Both the position numbers and the translations under genes were made by a program. The notes below the pieces were generated by a model. It was given only the letters and a program-made list of their open reading frames with translations. It was not told where the DNA came from and did no database searches. DNA of 64,000 nucleotides from Mycolicibacterium mageritense. GTDB taxonomy: Bacteria > Actinomycetota > Actinomycetes > Mycobacteriales > Mycobacteriaceae. This document shows, in pieces, positions 56,670-64,000 of the stretch (within the stretch, counting starts at the first letter, position 1; each line of letters starts with the position of its first letter). Location: assembly GCF_010727475.1 (NCBI RefSeq), contig NZ_AP022567.1, positions 186,001 to 250,000 on the forward strand, read 5' to 3'.

Positions 56670-58097
56670 ATGAATCAATCCCCGGTCGCACCTACCGTCG
56701 CCGACCACGCAGGCGCCATGTCACGGCGACAGCTGGTGTTCATGATCGCCGCACTGGTGGCATCGGTGACCTCGTTTGGTCTCAACGCCACCATGGTGGC
56801 GCCCGCCTATCACGCCATCACCACGGAGTTCGGCTCAGGCGCTTTCGTGGCCATGTCGACGTACTTCTACCTCGCCGGGGCGATCGCTAACGTCGTGCTG
56901 ATCCGCTGGAGCGACTACATCGGCCGCAAACGAGTGCTGGTGGCCATCATGATCGTGCTCTGCATCGGGACGGCACTGTGCGTCGTCGCGTCGTCGCTGC
57001 CCATGTTCGTCCTCGGCCGCGCGCTGCAGGGCATGTCCAACGTGACGTTCGGGCTGGCGTTCCTGATCATGCGCGAACGGCTCAGCGGCCCGATGTTCGG
57101 CGTGTGCTGTGGCGTGATCTCGTCGATCAACGGCGGTGTGGCCGGCGGCGACGCGTTGCTCGGCGGCATCATGGTCGACCACCTCGGCTTTCGCTCGATC
57201 TTCGTGCTGATCCTCGTGGTCGGGCTGGTGGGGCTCGGCCTGGCCTGGAAGTCGATACCTTCCGATGAGTCCGGCAGCCGGTCAACGGGCCGGATGGACT
57301 GGGTGGGCGCGGCACTGATCTCGTTGACGGTCGGTGGCGTAAACCTGTTCTTCAGTGCAGGCGGACACGACGGCTGGACCTCGAAACCCGCGCTGATCTG
57401 GATCACCGTCGCAGTCCTGGCGCTGATCGCGTTGATCGTCGTCGACAGCCGCCTGGCCCACCCGTTGATGGCCGTGCGGCACATGCGTTCTCGCGAAGCC
57501 TGGCCGCTGATCGCAGTGACGATCCTGGTGATGGGTTCGTTCATGGTGGTGACGGGATTCCTGGTGCCCGCGCTCGCCGAGGATCCCGACTCCGGCTTCG
57601 GGCACGACGCGACCACGACGGCGTTGCTGTTCCTCACGCCTGCGGCCGTCGTCCAGGTCATAGCAGGTCCGTTTGTCGGCAGGCTTGCGGTGCGGATCGG
57701 GTTCGTCACCGTGCTCCGCGCGGGAATCGTTGCCTCCGTGGCGGTCACCGCTCTGCTCGCGTTCTTCGCCGAGCAGCAGACCGCGATCATCTGGTTGATG
57801 GTGCTGTACGGGCTGGCCTTCAACGCGGTGCTGTTGACGGCGATGAGCTCGCTGGGTGTGCTGCAGGCCTCCGACGAGGAACCGGGCGCACTGCCGGGCA
57901 TCGCGAACGCCAGCTACGGGATCGGTGCCTCGCTCGGATTCGCGTGGGCCGGCCCGATCGTCGGTTCCGGAACCGACGCCACGTTCCAGCATGCGTTCTG
58001 GATCTGCATGGGCATCGGGGTGGCCGCGTTCGTGTTCAGCATCATCTTGAAACCCAAGCCAGGCCCTCTGGTGCTGTCGGCCGTGCCGGCCCACTAG
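56670..58097 (+). CDS. MFS-family drug exporter (DHA2-like)
   Basis: The 475-residue protein has 12-14 hydrophobic segments and the MFS motif A loop (RWSDYIGRKRVLV). The layout resembles the multidrug DHA2 exporters. The substrate cannot be told. It is convergent with the luciferase-like gene, only three bases apart. Confidence 0.85.
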   Translation: MNQSPVAPTVADHAGAMSRRQLVFMIAALVASVTSFGLNATMVAPAYHAITTEFGSGAFVAMSTYFYLAGAIANVVLIRWSDYIGRKRVLVAIMIVLCIGTALCVVASSLPMFVLGRALQGMSNVTFGLAFLIMRERLSGPMFGVCCGVISSINGGVAGGDALLGGIMVDHLGFRSIFVLILVVGLVGLGLAWKSIPSDESGSRSTGRMDWVGAALISLTVGGVNLFFSAGGHDGWTSKPALIWITVAVLALIALIVVDSRLAHPLMAVRHMRSREAWPLIAVTILVMGSFMVVTGFLVPALAEDPDSGFGHDATTTALLFLTPAAVVQVIAGPFVGRLAVRIGFVTVLRAGIVASVAVTALLAFFAEQQTAIIWLMVLYGLAFNAVLLTAMSSLGVLQASDEEPGALPGIANASYGIGASLGFAWAGPIVGSGTDATFQHAFWICMGIGVAAFVFSIILKPKPGPLVLSAVPAH

Positions 58098-58100
58098 CGC

Positions 58101-58997
58101 TCACGCGAGATCGTTGACGATGTCGGCCACGCGCCGGACCTGATCGAGGTCGGCACTGGTGGGGATGAGATGGATCTCGTCGGTGCCGATCGCCTCGAAC
58201 GCCCGCAGCACCGAAGCCAACTCGTCGTCCGAGCCGGACCAGCCGGTGGTCGGTGCCATGGCGTCGACATACTCGGCGGGGATCCAGTTCATGTAGCGGC
58301 GCAGATGCCTGCGCACCTGATCCCGGCCGTGCGCGCCGAACGCGAACCAGAACGACGTCGCGAGGTGCGGCGCGGGCTTACCGGCCTGTGCCCACGCGTC
58401 GCGCGCGACGTCGAACAGTTCGTTCTGCCTGGCGACGTCGAGATCGAGGGTCGTCCCGGCCAGTCCGTCCGCCCACGCCGCGGCGCTGCGCACGGTTTTC
58501 GGTCCGATCGTGCCGATCAGCAGCGACGGTCCGCCTGCACGCGCAGGCGAGGGCCCCACGGGCAGAACCGATTCGGTGACCTTCTCCCCTGCCCACACGC
58601 GGCGCATGATCTCGACCCGCTCGGTCATCCCGCGGATGGTCTGGGTCTTCGGGTCGGCGCCCACCGCGCGGTAATCCTCGTGGCGGCCGCCGATTCCGAT
58701 ACCGACCGTGAGGCGCCCACCGCAGAGCATGTCGCCCGTCGCCAGGGCCTTGGCGCACATCACCGGGTCGTGCAGCTGCGGCACGATCACGGTCGTCACC
58801 AGTTGCACGCGGTCGGTCCACGCCGCCAGTGCACCGAGCAGGGTCAGGCTGTCCGGATTGTCGAACGCTATGCGTTCACCCCAGCACAACGCCGAGAACG
58901 GGCCGTCGTCGACCGCCTGCGCCCACGATTTGAGCACCGTGGCATCGAGATCGGGCTCCATCACCGGCAACGTCATCCCTACCCGCACGCCGGCCAT
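58101..58997 (-). CDS. Luciferase-like, probably F420-dependent, oxidoreductase
   Basis: The 298-residue TIM-barrel protein has the LLM family blocks ALAAWTDRVQLVTTV, GRLTVGIGIGGRHEDYRAVG and GTDEIHLIPTSADLDQV. In mycobacteria this family mostly uses F420. The substrate is unknown. Confidence 0.82.
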   Translation of the reverse strand: MAGVRVGMTLPVMEPDLDATVLKSWAQAVDDGPFSALCWGERIAFDNPDSLTLLGALAAWTDRVQLVTTVIVPQLHDPVMCAKALATGDMLCGGRLTVGIGIGGRHEDYRAVGADPKTQTIRGMTERVEIMRRVWAGEKVTESVLPVGPSPARAGGPSLLIGTIGPKTVRSAAAWADGLAGTTLDLDVARQNELFDVARDAWAQAGKPAPHLATSFWFAFGAHGRDQVRRHLRRYMNWIPAEYVDAMAPTTGWSGSDDELASVLRAFEAIGTDEIHLIPTSADLDQVRRVADIVNDLA

Positions 58998-59006
58998 TGT
59001 GGCATG

Positions 59007-60146
59007 TCACCGCGCGGGATCCTTGTACGCCTTCACCGGACCGGTGCTCGGCGGCGGCTGGAACAGGTTGCCGCGCAGACTTCCTCGCGCCGTTCGAAGC
59101 GCCACCAGAACCCACGTGAAGAGCAGCGCCACATAGGCGATGGCCGCCGCGATCTTGAACGCCGGCAAGTGGGTGTGCAGCGCGAGCTGCGTGGTGCCGG
59201 TGACGAACGTGCCGACCGGGAATGTCAGGCTCCACCACGTCAACGCGAACGGCATGCCGCGGCGCAACGTGCGCACGGTCAACGACGCGGCCAGCGCGAT
59301 CCACAGCACGGCGAAACCCCACACCGGCACGCCGTAGAGGATCCCGAAAACCCTCATGCCCGCGGCGATCTCGCTGTCCACCGCAGGCGCGGCGCTGGCC
59401 CCGAGCAGGCCCGCGGCCGTGATGGATTGACCGAGCGGGCCGAGCACGATCCACAGGGTGGGCACGCGCGCAGTGCCCGACGTGCCGTAATGCGTGAGCC
59501 TGTTCCAGATCATCGCGACGATCAACAGCGACGCCACCAACGACAGCCCGAACATCGCGTAACAGCCATACAGCATGGTCTCGCGACCCGTGCCCGGGGC
59601 CATGTGCGGAATCAGCAGCGCACCGCTGGCCGCCGACACCATGGGCGGCACCACGGGCATCAGCCAGCCGCCGAACGCGGCGTCGGGTTCGACGTTGTAC
59701 TGCGTGAACATCAGAAACGGGATGCTCACGGCGGTGAACAACCCGCCCACCGTGCCCGCCGTCCACAACACCCACGCCAGATCCACCGCGACCCGTTCGC
59801 CGATCAGATCGCGGCCGACCAGCAGAGCGCCCGATCCCACCGTCATCAGCGCCATCGGTGCGGCCCCGTAGAAGTGCGCCATCTGCGGATTGCGGGCGTG
59901 GCTGCGCGCGACCGTCGGGTGCCGCACCCAATGCCCTCCGACGACGACGATCAACACCGCTAGCAGCAGCGCTGCGATCACCCACACCACCTCGGCGAAT
60001 CCGCGCAGCCCGGGCACGTGCACCGGCAGGCTGGCCGCGGCGGTCGCGACGATTCCGGTACCCATCACCGACGCGAACCAGTTCGGCCCGATGTTGCCCA
60101 GCACCTCGACGCGGGCCTGGGACTCGTCCGGCTGCGCAGTGGTCAT
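59007..60146 (-). CDS. TDT-family (TehA/SLAC1-like) transporter
   Basis: From ATG 60146 the protein has 379 residues and ten hydrophobic segments. The N-terminal block IGPNWFASVMGTGIVATAAA is typical of tellurite/dicarboxylate (TDT) carriers. It may move malate, sulfite or an anion. It is divergent from a two-component system. Confidence 0.82.
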   Translation of the reverse strand: MTTAQPDESQARVEVLGNIGPNWFASVMGTGIVATAAASLPVHVPGLRGFAEVVWVIAALLLAVLIVVVGGHWVRHPTVARSHARNPQMAHFYGAAPMALMTVGSGALLVGRDLIGERVAVDLAWVLWTAGTVGGLFTAVSIPFLMFTQYNVEPDAAFGGWLMPVVPPMVSAASGALLIPHMAPGTGRETMLYGCYAMFGLSLVASLLIVAMIWNRLTHYGTSGTARVPTLWIVLGPLGQSITAAGLLGASAAPAVDSEIAAGMRVFGILYGVPVWGFAVLWIALAASLTVRTLRRGMPFALTWWSLTFPVGTFVTGTTQLALHTHLPAFKIAAAIAYVALLFTWVLVALRTARGSLRGNLFQPPPSTGPVKAYKDPAR

Positions 60147-60250
60147 GGCAGACCTTACGTCCGGATCACTACGGCAGGGGTGGTTATCCCCCACTAGGGA
60201 CTCGGGAAAACGCTGTGTCGTTTCCCGCCGGCAATCCATAAGTTGGGGGC

Positions 60251-61552
60251 ATGGTCGCAATCAGCGAAGTCAGCCCACCGGTCACGCAGGCCCCGGTCAC
60301 CAAGGCCAACCGCACCATAGGCCTGGTGCCCAGCGCCTCGATGCTCACGGGTGCCGTGATCGCCACGGTGTGGTTCTGGATTCCGTTGTCCGTCATCATC
60401 ATCGGTTTCTCGTCGATTCCGTCCGTCATCGGGTTCGTCCTGGCGGTCGTGGTGTTCATCTACCTCATGCGCGGCGTGGAACGGGTCGAACGGATCCGCA
60501 GCGAGGCCGTGTTCGGTCTCGAGATCGGCGTCCAGCCGCGACACCTTTCGCACTACACGGGATTTCAGCGGTGGGCGCATCAGCTGTGGCTCGACGTGAG
60601 CAGCGCCCGGTTCTGGAAGGCCACCGCCCACCACTACCTGCGGATGAGCTACGACATGCTCGTCGTCGGCCTGGCTCTGGCGCTGTTGGCGTTCGCGTTC
60701 CTGGGTCCGGCGGCTTCACTGGCGGTGCAGCACAGCGACGACGACGCCGGATTGCCCGAAATGCCGGTGCCCTTGGCGTGGCTGCTGGCTCTCGTGGCGG
60801 CGGCCGGCGCGGCGGCGATCCTCGTGTTCGCACCTGCCGTCGACGCCGTGATCGACCGCTGGCTGCTGTCGCCGTCGCCGACCGCCGCGCTGCAGTATCA
60901 GGTGAGCGCACTGGCCGATGCCCGCCAAGGCGCGGTCTCCTCGGCGCAGACCGAGCGCCACCGCATCGAACGCGATCTGCACGACAGTGTGCAACCGCGC
61001 CTGGTGTCGCTCGCGATGACCATCGGCCTGGCGCAGACCAAGCTGGACTCGGATCCACCGGCGGCCAAGACGCTGATCGCAGAAGCCCATGACGATGCCA
61101 AGGCCGCCCTTGTCGAGTTGCGCAACGTGGTGCGCGGCATCGCGCCCACGATCCTATCCGATCGGGGTCTCGACGCGGCACTTTCCGCAGTCGTCCAGCG
61201 CGCCGAAACCTCCGGGGTGCCAACCACTCTGCATCTTGAGTTGCCGCGCCGGCTGCCCGACGAGGTCGAGTCGGTCGCCTACTTCGTCGTCGCCGAGGCG
61301 CTGACGAACGTCGCCAAACACGCCGGCGCCACGCAGGCGGTGGTCACCGTCCGGCTCGACGGATCGGCGAACCTGCTGCACATCTCGATCTTCGACGACG
61401 GCCGCGGCGGTGCCTCCATCACCACCGACGAGAACGCCACGGGCCTGCGCGGACTACAAGAACGCGTACGTGCCGCGGGCGGCACGTTCGGGGTGTCCAG
61501 CCCGGCCACCGGCCCCACGATCGTCACGGCGGTGCTCCCATGCGGATCGTGA
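60251..61552 (+). CDS. NarL-type sensor histidine kinase
   Basis: The 433-residue kinase has two N-terminal membrane spans (35-75) and two more (140-200), a HisKA_3 dimerisation helix with phospho-acceptor His244 in ERDLHDSVQ, and a C-terminal HATPase (ALTNVAKHAGATQ; DDGRGGA; GLRGLQERVRAAGG). GGGGGC precedes the ATG. It overlaps the response-regulator gene by 13 bases. Confidence 0.92.
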   Translation: MVAISEVSPPVTQAPVTKANRTIGLVPSASMLTGAVIATVWFWIPLSVIIIGFSSIPSVIGFVLAVVVFIYLMRGVERVERIRSEAVFGLEIGVQPRHLSHYTGFQRWAHQLWLDVSSARFWKATAHHYLRMSYDMLVVGLALALLAFAFLGPAASLAVQHSDDDAGLPEMPVPLAWLLALVAAAGAAAILVFAPAVDAVIDRWLLSPSPTAALQYQVSALADARQGAVSSAQTERHRIERDLHDSVQPRLVSLAMTIGLAQTKLDSDPPAAKTLIAEAHDDAKAALVELRNVVRGIAPTILSDRGLDAALSAVVQRAETSGVPTTLHLELPRRLPDEVESVAYFVVAEALTNVAKHAGATQAVVTVRLDGSANLLHISIFDDGRGGASITTDENATGLRGLQERVRAAGGTFGVSSPATGPTIVTAVLPCGS

Positions 61553-62184
61553 TCGCCGAAGATTCGGCCCTGCTGCGCGCCGGTATCGAACGCATCCTCA
61601 CCGACGCCGGTCACCAGGTGGTGGCCGGGGTTCCCGACGCGACGAACCTGTTGCGCCTGGTCAACGAGCAGCGACCCGATCTGGCGATCGTCGACGTCCG
61701 GATGCCGCCCACCTTCACCGACGAAGGCATCCGGGCCGCGGCGCTGTTGCGGTCGCAGAACCCCGAATCGCCCGTGCTGGTGCTGTCCCACTACGTCGAA
61801 GAGCGCTACGCCGCCGACCTGATCGCCTCCGACACCAAAGGGTTCGGATACCTCCTCAAGGACCGGGTGGCCGACGTGCCCGCGTTCCTGGACGCGGTCG
61901 CGGTCGTCGGCAACGGCGGCACGGTGCTCGACCCCGAAGTGGTCTCGCAGATCCTGCTGCGCTCGCACCGGCGCAGCGCGCTCGATCAACTGACCCCGCG
62001 TGAGCACGAGGTGCTGCAGCTGATGGCCGAGGGCAAGACCAATTCGGCCATCGCGGCCTCGCTGCACGTCTCGGTCGGATCGGCCGAAAAACACATCGCC
62101 TCGATCTTCACCAAGCTGGACCTCGCGCCCGACGAAACCGAGAACCGCCGCGTCCTCGCGGTCTTGCGGTTCCTTGAATCGTAG
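61540..62184 (+). CDS. LuxR/NarL-family response regulator
   Basis: The 214-residue protein has a receiver domain with acidic pocket Glu7-Asp8, phospho-acceptor Asp52 (IVDVRMP) and conserved Lys in LLKDRV, and a LuxR HTH (LTPREHEVLQLMAEGKTNSAIAASLHVSVGSAEKH). It is the partner of the overlapping kinase. The downstream DUF4097-like gene is its likely first target. Confidence 0.95.
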   Translation: MRIVIAEDSALLRAGIERILTDAGHQVVAGVPDATNLLRLVNEQRPDLAIVDVRMPPTFTDEGIRAAALLRSQNPESPVLVLSHYVEERYAADLIASDTKGFGYLLKDRVADVPAFLDAVAVVGNGGTVLDPEVVSQILLRSHRRSALDQLTPREHEVLQLMAEGKTNSAIAASLHVSVGSAEKHIASIFTKLDLAPDETENRRVLAVLRFLES

Positions 62185-62217
62185 TCAGTCTTCAATTCCC
62201 GGAAGGACTTTCATCTC

Positions 62218-63102
62218 ATGACGACCGTCACCGCACCTCCGCCGGCCAGTCCACCGCCGCCGCTGTCCCCGGCCGGGCGCACCGCAGTGCGGGTCACCCT
62301 GGTGGCCGCCGCGGCAGTCATCCTCGTCGGCGCGGTGGTCAGCCTGTCCGTCGCCGCGTGGGGCATCAGCTCGTTCCGGGTGAGTACCGACACCGAGGAA
62401 CTGCCCGCATCCATGCGGTCGCTGACCCTGGACACCGGTGACGTGCCGATCGGTGTGCGCATCACCGCGGATCGCGAAGCCAAGACGGCCCGCGCGGACC
62501 TGCGCCTGGTCAACTCGAGCAGGTCCGGTGACCAGCAGTTGAACCTCGACACCGAGGCCGGCACCACCCGCATCTCCCTCGGCGAGGACCACTCGTCGCC
62601 ACTGGACTGGGCCCGCGGCGGCGAGATCACCGTGACCCTGCCGCCCGACCAAGCACGCCGGCTGAGTCTGACCACCCGGATGGGCATCGGCGAATTGCTG
62701 ATCCAGACCGATCTCGATCAGCTGGTGGCCCGGTCCACCGACGCCGACGTGGTTCTCGGCGGGGCGGCGCGGCGTGTCGAAATCCACACGGTGTCAGGCG
62801 ATGTGACCACGCGCAACCCGATCGCCGTGGCCGAGCAGTTCAGCGCCAGCACGGCCGACGGCGACATCACGGTGGACTTCGGCGAGGTCGCGCCCAAGAC
62901 GGTCGACGCCGTCAATCGTGACGGCGACGTGGTGATCGGGCTGCCTGAGCCCGGCCCCTACCTCGTGCAGGCCAGCTCGGGCGAGTCGACGCGCGTCCGG
63001 GTGGCCGAGACCTCCAGCCCCACAACAGCTGTCGCACAGGTGACCGCGCGTTCGGACAACGGCGACGTGGTGGTGGAGAACGTCCGGCCCGAACACCGAT
63101 GA
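62218..63102 (+). CDS. DUF4097-like membrane-anchored beta-helix protein
   Basis: The 294-residue protein has a Pro-rich N-terminus, one membrane span (VTLVAAAAVILVGAVVSLSV), and an extracytoplasmic part with repeated short strands such as VSGDVTTRN and ADGDITVDFGE, typical of DUF4097 beta-helix proteins. It follows the response regulator by 33 bases and is probably in the same operon. Confidence 0.75.
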   Translation: MTTVTAPPPASPPPPLSPAGRTAVRVTLVAAAAVILVGAVVSLSVAAWGISSFRVSTDTEELPASMRSLTLDTGDVPIGVRITADREAKTARADLRLVNSSRSGDQQLNLDTEAGTTRISLGEDHSSPLDWARGGEITVTLPPDQARRLSLTTRMGIGELLIQTDLDQLVARSTDADVVLGGAARRVEIHTVSGDVTTRNPIAVAEQFSASTADGDITVDFGEVAPKTVDAVNRDGDVVIGLPEPGPYLVQASSGESTRVRVAETSSPTTAVAQVTARSDNGDVVVENVRPEHR

Positions 63103-63125
63103 GACGGCAAATGCGCCGACTTCCC

Positions 63126-64000
63126 TCACACTGACGGAATCGGCGCCTTGCCGTACCGTTCGGCATGCAGCCGCACCCTCACGGGTTCTCCTGGGTGCAA
63201 GATCACCTCACGTCCCTGAACCGACGCCGCGACGTCGGTATCGGCACCGTCGAACTGCAATGTGATGTCGTCGTGCGTGATGGTCACTGCGACCACGCCC
63301 CCGTGCCAGCGCAGCCGAAAGCCCAAATGCTCCCAGGTTGGTGGGAGCCATGGATCGAACGACATGGCACCGTCGCGGATCCGGAAGCCGCCGAATCCGC
63401 ACACCACCGTCTGCCACGTCCCACCGGCTGACGCGATGTGCATGCCCTCGGCGGTGTTGCCCTGGTTGTCGGTCAGATCGACGAACGCCGAACGCGCGAA
63501 ATACTGTTCGGCCCGGGTGAAATCGCCGACCTCGATGCCCATGATGGCGTGGATCGACGGGCTCAGCGACGACTTGTGTAGGGTTCTTGCCTCGTAGTAC
63601 TCGAAGTTCACGCGTTTGGTCTCGCGGCTGAACGCATCCGGCAGCAGGTACATCATCATGACCACGTCGGGTTGCTTCAGCAAAGTCGTATTCTCACAGT
63701 TGAAGTGGTGATAGCCGTCGGGGTACTGCGGCATGTCGTTGTCGTCCCACGTCGTCACCGGGACATCCTGAAGGTCGAAGTAGCCGCGGAACTGTTCGAT
63801 CACACCAGTTTCGGATTCGACGAGATCCGCCATGTTCGCGGCGCATTCACGCCACTGTGCGACCTCATCGGCTTCGAGTCCGATCCGGACCGCGAGGTCC
63901 GCCAGCCCATCGCGATGGTGGTCGCGCAACATGTCGTAAGTCGCTACCGCCTGCTCCAGGTTCCAGCGCACGAGACGATTGGTGAACGCGTTGTCGTCGA
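63126..64000 (-). CDS. Glycoside hydrolase family 65 enzyme, C-terminal part (cut by window edge)
   Basis: The open frame runs to the window edge. The last 290 residues include NAFTNRLVRWNLEQAV, a catalytic-domain block (ENTTLLKQPDVVMMMYLLPDAF), the YYEARTLHKSSLSPSIHA motif and the AEGMHIASAGGTWQTVVCGFGG block. These are typical of GH65 phosphorylases and hydrolases acting on maltose, trehalose or kojibiose. In mycobacteria such enzymes are sometimes fused to a HAD phosphatase, and whether this is so here cannot be seen. Confidence 0.88.
   Translation of the reverse strand, partial: DDNAFTNRLVRWNLEQAVATYDMLRDHHRDGLADLAVRIGLEADEVAQWRECAANMADLVESETGVIEQFRGYFDLQDVPVTTWDDNDMPQYPDGYHHFNCENTTLLKQPDVVMMMYLLPDAFSRETKRVNFEYYEARTLHKSSLSPSIHAIMGIEVGDFTRAEQYFARSAFVDLTDNQGNTAEGMHIASAGGTWQTVVCGFGGFRIRDGAMSFDPWLPPTWEHLGFRLRWHGGVVAVTITHDDITLQFDGADTDVAASVQGREVILHPGEPVRVRLHAERYGKAPIPSV

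Overview
The window is a stretch of chromosome from a fast-growing mycobacterium, most likely of the Mycolicibacterium smegmatis group. The support is high GC, the mycobacterial b-delta fusion in the ATP synthase, an 86-residue c subunit of M. smegmatis type, nucS in place of MutS-type repair, an Ada-AlkA fusion, and an rrn operon directly downstream of murA. The species call is inferred from gene order and protein sequence.

Region 1 (1-5783) holds a partial small protein, nucS, a membrane-bound class III nucleotide cyclase, a glutaminase with a STAS-like tail, and the alkylation-repair pair Ada-AlkA and Ogt. Region 2 (5801-11437) is a complete rrn operon on the minus strand (16S, 23S, 5S) with promoters, spacers and an intrinsic terminator. 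Region 3 (11438-21731) holds murA, a corrinoid adenosyltransferase, a DUF2550 protein and the whole atp operon in the order atpI-B-E-F-FH-A-G-D-C. Region 4 (21986-38784) holds wecA, the YrdC/Sua5 tRNA-modification gene, prmC, prfA, rpmE, an acyl-CoA ligase with a divergent TetR regulator, a VOC/PadR pair, rho, and the amino-acid block thrB-thrC-hom-lysA-argS.

Region 5 (38888-51325) is the notable part. A tRNA-Arg(CCG) gene is the insertion site of a 12.4-kb element bounded by a perfect 28-bp direct repeat (38934-38961 and 51298-51325). From left to right it carries an excisionase-like HTH gene, an HNH-like protein, a leftward operon with an HK97-like major capsid protein and very small basic proteins, and a divergent rightward operon. 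That second operon has a second HTH regulator, several tightly overlapping small genes, a prim-pol/ATPase replication protein, two noncoding structured regions, and two zinc-knuckle proteins, one resembling a small terminase. At the right end a leftward tyrosine integrase is translationally coupled to a 327-residue protein of unknown function. No large terminase, portal, protease, tail or lysis gene is visible. The architecture therefore fits a phage satellite that supplies its own capsid and borrows the rest from a helper, comparable in outline to phiRv1/phiRv2 of M. tuberculosis and to capsid-forming PICIs. A degraded prophage is the alternative. An internal copy of the left attachment end (48705-48795), with the same core-to-arm spacing, suggests that the island is a composite of two units.

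Region 6 (51423-64000) is host accessory DNA: small secreted proteins, an S9 prolyl-oligopeptidase-like enzyme, an FAD monooxygenase, an MFS exporter, an F420-type luciferase-like oxidoreductase, a TDT-family transporter, a NarL-type two-component pair with a DUF4097-like membrane protein, and the C-terminal part of a GH65-family enzyme cut by the window edge.
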